Below, piece by piece: positions 6,601-11,829 of a DNA stretch of 11,829 bases. The stretch is from W0P33-017 sp963640395. Its GTDB lineage: Bacteria > Bacillota > Clostridia > Lachnospirales > Lachnospiraceae. The stretch is taken from positions 1 to 11,829 of the forward strand of contig CAVHZH010000073.1 of assembly GCA_963640395.1 (NCBI GenBank), given 5' to 3'. The notes under the pieces are model-generated. The model ran no database searches. It saw nothing but the letters and a program-made list of their open reading frames with translations, and had not been told where the DNA came from. Position 1 is the first letter of the stretch, and every line of letters begins with the position of its first letter. A program made the translations under genes and the position numbers.

Positions 6601-7326
6601 CTCACACAGACGGCTCGCCAGTATCAGCTGGGCGCGCTCGCCGGAGAGCACCGCATGCACATACCGCAGCAAAGCCTGCAGCCAGTTATCGCCATCTGCC
6701 AGTGCCTCCGGTGTCAGAGCCTGCGGCTCATACGGCTCACACAGGCTTTGCAGCCACTCCTCCTGCCACGGATAACTCGTTGAAAATGTATAGAGGTTCT
6801 GTACCATCTGCGCGATCGGCGCGTCGCTTTTTGCAGTTGCATAATTGTCTGCAAAACGGATAAACTCTGCATCCGCCTCGTCATACCAGCGTTCCAGCAC
6901 CTCCGCCAGCACATCCTCCGCCAGCAGTGACAGCTCGCCCGGATCGCCGACACGAAAGCCCGGCTCCAAATCAATACACTGAAAATAATTTTTGACCACA
7001 TACAGACAGAAGCTGTCGATCGTCGTGATCTGTGCATGGTGCACAAGCGTATACTGACGGTTCAGGTAAGCATTGCCGGGATCAAGTGCCATCCGCTCCT
7101 CGATCGCCTTCGCGACACGCTCGCGCATCTCTGCCGCAGCTGCCTTTGTAAAGGTCACGACGAGCAGGCGGTCGATATCCACCGGATGCTCACCGCCCAG
7201 TACCTTTTGTATGATACGCTCGACGAGCACCGCAGTCTTGCCGCTGCCGGCTGCCGCCGAAACGAGCAGATTGCAGCCGCGCAGATCGATGACCTGCTGC
7301 TGCTGCTCGGTCCATGATACGCCCAT
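3670..7326 (-). CDS. addA: AddA, helicase-nuclease subunit of the AddAB double-strand break repair complex
   Basis: A 1218-residue UvrD/SF1A helicase fused to a RecB-type nuclease, close to the length of Bacillus subtilis AddA. Helicase motifs in order: Walker A AAAGSGKT (24-31), TFTKAAAAEMRER (58-70), Walker B MIDEYQDS (398-405), VGDVKQSIYRFR (428-439), QNFRSR (467-472), SIHKSKGLEFP (782-792) and VALTRAKEQL (859-868). The C-terminal nuclease domain has the expected H1046, D1154, and the D1167-Y-K1169 pair, so it should be active. With AddB it unwinds and degrades DNA ends until a Chi site is met, then prepares a 3' tail for RecA. Translation starts 2 bp after the addB stop, from a strong AGGAGGGG inside addB, which points to translational coupling. 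Nothing is broken or missing. Confidence 0.97.
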   Translation of the reverse strand: MGVSWTEQQQQVIDLRGCNLLVSAAAGSGKTAVLVERIIQKVLGGEHPVDIDRLLVVTFTKAAAAEMRERVAKAIEERMALDPGNAYLNRQYTLVHHAQITTIDSFCLYVVKNYFQCIDLEPGFRVGDPGELSLLAEDVLAEVLERWYDEADAEFIRFADNYATAKSDAPIAQMVQNLYTFSTSYPWQEEWLQSLCEPYEPQALTPEALADGDNWLQALLRYVHAVLSGERAQLILASRLCEEPGGPDMYLDNIRYVIEQMQRLDDITDYDALGQAIDAVDFGRLGTRRGFDGDKGIQELVKSLRTQVKDDLQKLHKKYFARPLCAQLDDLAETGRSVAVLSRLTIDYAKAYRDKKQERGLLDFSDIEHMALRILIDEKTKEPTEVAREFQSMFEEVMIDEYQDSNYVQETILSAVSGGGGTDNRFMVGDVKQSIYRFRLARPELFMEKYDTYTENESRCRKICLKQNFRSRPQVLESVNDLFYRIMKRDVGGVEYDSDAALYPGASFPEPEEADAYRTRILLADSAAESLDGSGADNAKELEAAMIAEEIRRVVECQQISDGAGGFRPVCYSDIVILLRSPGSWGDELAEQLAARGIPSHQMSQTGYFGTSEVQTVLGLCHVIDNPLQDIPLAAVMRSMFFDFSDAQLAQIRLVGQAAFFYDHVTAYAVEGDDALLREKCSRFLQRLETYREMARHLSVHDLLDQILRESGYLNLVRALPAGERRLANVEMLLQHAAGFERMSYQGLFSFIRYMEQLQKYEVDYGEADVTGEHENVVRIMSIHKSKGLEFPIVFVSGLGRRFNKKDSEDTMILDSTYGVGLTCSEGKRHRKRTTLLKEMIAAHIAGDNIGEELRVLYVALTRAKEQLILTGTIKGLETALLRYQLESEQEASFLDRREAGCYLDWIMPGAYCHPGHLSIETYEPAQFVMHTQLQEAQQYVEKEQLIEQLEAVDQDVYEAVDERLHSSYPYEDEVMLQTKMSVSEIKRRNMILEPGDEEALVWYAKDEAEPEVYVPRFARMDEAENAGAAASDAPRRGALRGTAMHRMMECIDYGALEALPSDARGQGAELTAEITRQRDALCENGRLLEEAAALINVRQIVHFLQTDLANRIMQAHNTGTLYREQPFVMGLPACETDPQIHSGQLVLVQGIIDLYFEEPDGLVLLDYKTDAVREASQLLERYQTQMDLYARALAAATGKTVKEKLIYSFRLGEIIQA

Positions 7327-7328
7327 CG

Positions 7329-10300
7329 TCAGTTCCCCTCCTTTTCCTTTTCCTTTTCCTTTTTTAATGCCTGCTGCATCCGTGCAAAGATCTCGTCCTC
7401 CGCACCCACCCGGTCAAGCCTGCGGTAGCTGCAGCCGTCCAGACGCTCATCAAATCCGCAGATACTGCGGTAGCTGCACCACGTACAGGCATTTTTGCCC
7501 TTCAGCTCATAGGGTGATGCCGCAATTTCGCCGGAGAGCATCCGCTTTCCAAGTCCCATGATCGTCTGATTCACATAGCCGCTCATCGCCTGAAACTGCT
7601 CCGTGTCATAGACCTTCGAGGTTTTTGACAGCTCCCCGCTCTTTGTCCGAGCGACCGGTATGACATCCGAGCGGTCCGTGAACTCCGTATCCATCGCACC
7701 GTAAACCTCCGGGTCAGCGTTCACGATACCGTCCAGCCGTAGCCGCTCAAACACGCCCTGCCAGATCTGCTGCTCATCCATTTCGCCCTCCGTCTGGATC
7801 ACCGGCTCATCCACATGATAGTAGAAAATGCCCGCCGGCAGTACCTCCCCGGTGTGGGGACGTTTACGCAGCAGCTCCATCGCCGCATTCAGATAGACGA
7901 CAAGCTGCAGTTGTAATCCGTGATACATGGACAGCAGCGAAAACTTCGTCTGTCCCGATTTATAATCGATAATCTTTACATAGGTATCCGCACCGTTGTC
8001 CATCACATCGACGCGGTCGATCCTGCCGCGCAGACGCATCCGTTCTTCTTCATTCAAAACGAACTCCGCGGCATCTAAGTGCTCCGCCATGCCAAATCCG
8101 ATTTCGTAGGCAGCCGGCTGGAAGCGCCCTTTACGCACCTGTCTGGTCAGCGTATCAACGGTCTGGTGCAGCAGATGCTCGATGCGTGTCACCAGATAAC
8201 GGTTTTTTGCAGATGCATAAAGTGCGTCATTGCGCGTCTGTGCCATCGCTGTCTGCAGCGCGTCGTCGCCGAGCCTGCGGCGCACATCCTCCGGCGCATC
8301 AAACCAGTCATAATCGCTGGCAGCCAGACCGCGCGCATAATGCTCCAGTGCTGCGTGCACAAGATTGCCGAAATCCACCGCCTCAAAGGTATGTTCCTCC
8401 CGCGGCTGCAACTGCAGTCCATACGTCAGGAAATGCTCATACGCACATGCCGCAAACCGCTCCAGACGCGTCACACTGTTTTCTAATACTGTGCCGTACA
8501 GCATACGGCTCACATCCGCGGGCAGCGGTTCCTGTCCGTAATGATAGAACGCAGCCGACAACAGCCGTGCGAGCGGTTCCTGCCACTGCTCCTGCCTGCC
8601 ATACCACGCAAACAGCGCGCGCCATTCCGGTGATGCATCACCGCTTTTTGCAGCCTCCAGCCCTTCCGTCAGCAGACGGAAAGCCACGCCGGGCGTTTCG
8701 ATCCCGGACATCAGATCCGCAGACGGCTGCGTACAATCTGTGACGGTAAGCCCCGGAAACATCCGAAGCAGCATGCCGATCAGATAGGATCTACGTCTGG
8801 ATACCCCGTCCGCGCCGCGCCCCGCAAAGGTCAGATACAGCCGTTCGGAGGGCTTGGTCATGTTCAGATACAGGTAAAAACGCTGGATAAATGCCCGCTC
8901 GCGCGCCGTCGGTGCCAGCTCATAGTGTGCCTGTGCCAGCATCTGACGCTCCGGCTGGCTGAGGATCCCGCCCTCATTTGCGACACGCGGGATCACACCG
9001 TCATTGACACCGAGGAAAAACAGCACCTTGATATGATCCAGTCTCGTCCGCTCGATGTCCCCGATGAGCACCTGATCCGAGCCCGGCGGGATCACGGCTA
9101 CCCTGGCCCCCTCAAAGCCCGCTTCCAAGACATCTGCATACTCATCCAGCGACAGCCGTTCTTCCCCGAGCAGTCCGACAAGCTTGTCAAACAGCTCCAT
9201 CAGAATGCGCCAGATACGCCCCTCCGGATCTCCGTCCGAAAGCCTCCAAGCGGTCATCGCATCATAAAGTGCCTGTGTGCGCACCTTTACCGTCGCATCC
9301 GCCGCTGTCATGGCAGCCAGATACGGGTCGAGCACCTCCATCAGCCGCTCTCTGATCTCATTGAGCTGCTGCAATTCCTCCGCCGTCAGCCACTTCGGGC
9401 AATATGTCCACAGCCTCTGCCATTGCTTCCAGCCGCAGATCCCGCAGGCGAGCACATAGTTTTCGAGCAGATCCGCCTGCCGCGGTTCCACCGGCAGCAA
9501 GCCGGACTTCACCACACGCATCATGCTCTCATACGACAAGCCGCGCGAAAGCCCTTCCGTTTTTGCCAGCTCCAGCAGTCCCCGCACGCATTCCATCAAC
9601 GGATGGAACAGAATCGGTCTGGTCTGGTCCAGAAAGTACGGGATCTCATACTCCGAAAATACCTGCGGCACGTAGGATGCATACAGCTCCACCTCACCCG
9701 ATACGATCGCGATCTCGCGGTAGCGCAGACCGCCGCGGATCAGCCGCCGGATCTCCTGCGCCGCATAGCGCAGCTCGTCAAGCGGCTTTGCAAAACCGAG
9801 TATATGCAGCTGTTCCTGTCCGTCCATGTCGCCCGCATACGGCATCTGACGCAGCCGGAACAGATTCTGCTCCAAGTGATATAACAGCGGCGCAGCCTTA
9901 AACCGGCACTGTTCCCCACCGTTTAATGTGACCGGCTCACAGACCTCCACCTGTGTACGCGCCGCGATCTCGAGCAGCGTATGGATCGTTTTTCTGGACA
10001 GATAAAAGAGCTGCTCGACATCACTTGCCGCAAAAAAATCCTCCGCGGCATCGATCGTGAGCGCCACGTAGATGTCCTCCACGACCGGAAATACCGCCTC
10101 TAAAAATGTCTGCTGCACGGGTGTAAATCCCGTAAAGCCGTCAAACACAAGCACCGTGTCATCAAATAATGCCGACTGCGGCACGAGTTTAGCCAGATAT
10201 TCCACGACCTCCTCCGCGAGCAGATAATCGCCCTCGATCTCACGCAAAAAAGCGGTATACAGCATCTGTATATCCGCCAATTTTGCCGCCAAAAGCGGTG

Positions 10301-10745
10301 AGACACCCGGCTGCCCCGCCATCTCGGACAGTGTATCCGGCTCGATCCGGTACTGTGCCAGCTCGGTCAGAAACGACTTGATCTCATCAATATAACCGAT
10401 CCGGTGCAGGCTGCCCTGAAGCACGTGCAGACGCGGCTCCAGATCCGCCGCCAGCTTGCGCAGGATCAGATTTTTTCCGGTATCCTCAAGTACCTGCAAC
10501 GTATCCCTGCCGAGTTCCTCAAAGACACGGTATGCCAGCCGCTTGAAGCTGAGTACGTCCACATTTAATATCGCATGGTTTTTCTGACGGCTCACAAACT
10601 CGCGCTGCGTCGCCATCGTAAACTGCTCAGGCACAAGTACATAGTAGGTGCGTTTCGGATGCTGCGCCGCCTCCGCCAAAATATGCTCATAGAGCCGGTC
10701 TGATTTACCGGCTCCCGAATTTCCCAGAACCAGATGTAATGCCAT
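7329..10745 (-). CDS. addB: AddB, nuclease and iron-sulfur subunit of the AddAB complex
   Basis: An 1138-residue partner of AddA, near the length of B. subtilis AddB. The N-terminus has a Walker A-like motif, GNSGAGKS (8-15), but not the full set of helicase motifs, as expected for this subunit, whose inactivated helicase fold helps scan for Chi. The C-terminal nuclease has H797, D910 (GRIDRVD) and D927-Y-K929. The iron-sulfur staple is complete: C767, then C1087-x2-C1090-x5-C1096; the 320-residue interval equals the one I recall for B. subtilis AddB. The protein ends in an unusual Lys-Glu repeat (about 1129-1136) encoded by a hexanucleotide repeat. The start is supported by GGGGAG 8 bases upstream. 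It follows the permease gene by 15 bp and precedes addA by 2 bp. Confidence 0.97.
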   Translation of the reverse strand: MALHLVLGNSGAGKSDRLYEHILAEAAQHPKRTYYVLVPEQFTMATQREFVSRQKNHAILNVDVLSFKRLAYRVFEELGRDTLQVLEDTGKNLILRKLAADLEPRLHVLQGSLHRIGYIDEIKSFLTELAQYRIEPDTLSEMAGQPGVSPLLAAKLADIQMLYTAFLREIEGDYLLAEEVVEYLAKLVPQSALFDDTVLVFDGFTGFTPVQQTFLEAVFPVVEDIYVALTIDAAEDFFAASDVEQLFYLSRKTIHTLLEIAARTQVEVCEPVTLNGGEQCRFKAAPLLYHLEQNLFRLRQMPYAGDMDGQEQLHILGFAKPLDELRYAAQEIRRLIRGGLRYREIAIVSGEVELYASYVPQVFSEYEIPYFLDQTRPILFHPLMECVRGLLELAKTEGLSRGLSYESMMRVVKSGLLPVEPRQADLLENYVLACGICGWKQWQRLWTYCPKWLTAEELQQLNEIRERLMEVLDPYLAAMTAADATVKVRTQALYDAMTAWRLSDGDPEGRIWRILMELFDKLVGLLGEERLSLDEYADVLEAGFEGARVAVIPPGSDQVLIGDIERTRLDHIKVLFFLGVNDGVIPRVANEGGILSQPERQMLAQAHYELAPTARERAFIQRFYLYLNMTKPSERLYLTFAGRGADGVSRRRSYLIGMLLRMFPGLTVTDCTQPSADLMSGIETPGVAFRLLTEGLEAAKSGDASPEWRALFAWYGRQEQWQEPLARLLSAAFYHYGQEPLPADVSRMLYGTVLENSVTRLERFAACAYEHFLTYGLQLQPREEHTFEAVDFGNLVHAALEHYARGLAASDYDWFDAPEDVRRRLGDDALQTAMAQTRNDALYASAKNRYLVTRIEHLLHQTVDTLTRQVRKGRFQPAAYEIGFGMAEHLDAAEFVLNEEERMRLRGRIDRVDVMDNGADTYVKIIDYKSGQTKFSLLSMYHGLQLQLVVYLNAAMELLRKRPHTGEVLPAGIFYYHVDEPVIQTEGEMDEQQIWQGVFERLRLDGIVNADPEVYGAMDTEFTDRSDVIPVARTKSGELSKTSKVYDTEQFQAMSGYVNQTIMGLGKRMLSGEIAASPYELKGKNACTWCSYRSICGFDERLDGCSYRRLDRVGAEDEIFARMQQALKKEKEKEKEGN
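7335..7342 (-). promoter_or_regulatory. addA ribosome binding site inside the 3' end of addB
   Basis: AGGAGGGG on the minus strand lies 8 bases before the addA ATG and just before the addB stop codon. Ribosomes finishing addB would stop next to this site, favouring coupled, balanced synthesis of the two subunits. Confidence 0.75.
7340..7363. repeat. Hexanucleotide tandem repeat (CCTTTT)x4 at the addB 3' end
   Basis: Four perfect units of CCTTTT on the plus strand (AAAAGG on the coding strand) encode the alternating Lys-Glu tail of AddB. Two extra Ts follow. The last unit on the coding strand runs into the addA Shine-Dalgarno sequence. Because the unit is six bases, gain or loss of copies keeps the addB frame. 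Confidence 0.85.
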
Positions 10746-10753
10746 AACTATTT

Positions 10754-10759
10754 CTCCCC
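10754..10759 (-). promoter_or_regulatory. addB ribosome binding site
   Basis: GGGGAG on the minus strand, 8 bases before the addB ATG, placed entirely in the 15-bp gap after the permease stop codon. No promoter fits in this gap, which argues that addB is read from upstream. Confidence 0.6.
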
Positions 10760-10760
10760 A

Positions 10761-11829
10761 TTATTCGCTGCGGAGCGCATCGATCGGATTCAGACGCGCC
10801 GCACGTTTTGCCGGCATATAGCCAAACAGGATACCAATGCCCGCCGATACGCCAAACGCGATACCGATCGCTTTCACGGACGGTGCACAGCTCAGCCCGA
10901 TCACATTGCCGAGTATCGTCGTCGCGGCTCCGCCGATCGCGATACCGATACCTCCGCCGATCGTAGAAAGCACTGCCGCCTCGATCACGAACTGCTTCAT
11001 AATGTCTTTCTGCTTTGCGCCGAGTGATTTGCGGATACCGATCTCGCGCGTCCGCTCGCTCACCGACACGAGCATGATATTCATGATACCGATACCGGCG
11101 ACAAGAAGTGAAATACCTGCGATTCCGATCAGAATCTTTTCCATGATACCGATCATATTGCTCATGATGTCGAGCAGGCTCGCCATATTGGTCACCATGT
11201 AGCAGTCCTTATCCCGGTAAAAATCATACAGATAATCCTCCAGCTCCTGCTGTGCCGCAGTCGAATTGTCCGAGTCTGTCATTTTTAATACATAGCCGGA
11301 CGGATTGGCGCTGCCAGCCGCCCTGCTCACAAGTGTATACGGTGCATAGATCACATCATCCTGTGAATATTTCGTCGAATCGCCCTTTTCCTCCAGCAGA
11401 CCGATCACCTCGTAGCTGTCTGCGCCGATCTTGATCGTCTCACCGACCGGATCTGCACCGTCAAACAGCTCGTTGCACACATACGTACCGATCACGCATA
11501 CCTTGCTGCGCGAGAGCATATCCGCATAGGCAAGAAACCGTCCCTTCGACAGCGTCAGCGACTGGATGTCCGCGTAGCTTTCACTCACACCTGTAACCGA
11601 CTCGTTTTTCAGCGATGTGCTGCCCTTGCGCACCGTTGCCATCAGCGATGCATTCGGTGAAAGCTTGCTGAACGCATCCGTGTGTGCCTCCACAAACTCG
11701 TACATCTGATCGTCTGTCAGCTCCTTTGAGCTTTTTCCAGTCAGGCTGACCGTGATCGTATCCGCACCCATATCCGAAAAAGAATCCATCGTATATCCGA
11801 TCATTCCATCCATCAGCGAGATCATTGCA
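10761..11829 (-). CDS. MacB/FtsX-type ABC transporter permease, N-terminus outside the window
   Basis: The frame is open to the right edge, so only the C-terminal portion (about 355 residues) is seen and the first membrane helix is missing. The visible part starts with ISLMDGM, which resembles the sequence just after helix 1 in MacB-like permeases. A large extracytoplasmic domain (about residues 15-225 of the visible part) follows, then three membrane helices at about 230-255, 280-308 and 317-336. The stretch SERTREIGIRKSLGAKQKDI after the first of these is the typical cytoplasmic coupling segment that contacts the ATPase. The end, PAKRAARLNPIDALRSE, is the classic family terminus. Such permeases work with a separate ATPase and often a membrane fusion protein to export peptides or lipids, or to act on the envelope. 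The ATPase gene is probably just to the right. Substrate unknown. Confidence 0.9.
   Translation of the reverse strand, partial: AMISLMDGMIGYTMDSFSDMGADTITVSLTGKSSKELTDDQMYEFVEAHTDAFSKLSPNASLMATVRKGSTSLKNESVTGVSESYADIQSLTLSKGRFLAYADMLSRSKVCVIGTYVCNELFDGADPVGETIKIGADSYEVIGLLEEKGDSTKYSQDDVIYAPYTLVSRAAGSANPSGYVLKMTDSDNSTAAQQELEDYLYDFYRDKDCYMVTNMASLLDIMSNMIGIMEKILIGIAGISLLVAGIGIMNIMLVSVSERTREIGIRKSLGAKQKDIMKQFVIEAAVLSTIGGGIGIAIGGAATTILGNVIGLSCAPSVKAIGIAFGVSAGIGILFGYMPAKRAARLNPIDALRSE

Noticed and set aside
8925..9884. Plus-strand open frame of 319 codons opposite addB
   Set aside because: Same pattern: antisense to a clear gene, biased composition, no recognisable domain. A second shadow frame overlaps it on the same strand.

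Overview
The window looks like an ordinary chromosomal stretch from an anaerobic, low-to-moderate G+C Firmicute, most likely a Lachnospiraceae-type Clostridium relative (Roseburia/Agathobacter-like). This rests on the AddAB rather than RecBCD repair nuclease, a PrsA/SurA-like lipoprotein, a COG2509-type flavoprotein, AGGAGG-type ribosome binding sites, and the overall look of the proteins. Every convincing gene is on the minus strand, so transcription runs from right to left. The long plus-strand open frames are antisense shadows.

In order of transcription, the right edge (10761-11829) holds the 3' part of a MacB/FtsX-type ABC transporter permease. It is followed 15 bp later by addB (7329-10745), then addA 2 bp after that (3670-7326), then maf 21 bp further on (3073-3648). 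This tight run is probably one operon. AddAB is the helicase-nuclease that processes double-strand breaks for recombination, and both nuclease domains and all helicase motifs look intact. Maf is a nucleotide pyrophosphatase that sanitises the nucleotide pool. A perfect 9-bp hairpin sits directly behind the maf stop codon.

A new transcription unit appears to begin at about position 3000, with a candidate sigma-A promoter at 3006-3034. It contains a small acidic protein of unknown function (2712-2975), a COG2509-type FAD-dependent dehydrogenase carrying a four-cysteine cluster (1271-2671), and a secreted lipoprotein related to PrsA/SurA foldases (214-1251). The parvulin-like domain of this lipoprotein seems to lack the usual histidines. 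Two start sites were moved downstream of the longest frame because good ribosome binding sites lie there.

The left end (1-213) is non-coding. It holds a dense cluster of near-perfect inverted repeats, three hairpins inside a terminal inverted repeat, which looks like a small palindromic repeat or MITE-like element cut by the window edge. I found no tRNA, rRNA, CRISPR array, prophage or recognisable new defence or biosynthetic system. The most interesting items are the left-edge palindromic element, the degenerate foldase, and the small acidic protein / cysteine-rich flavoprotein pair.
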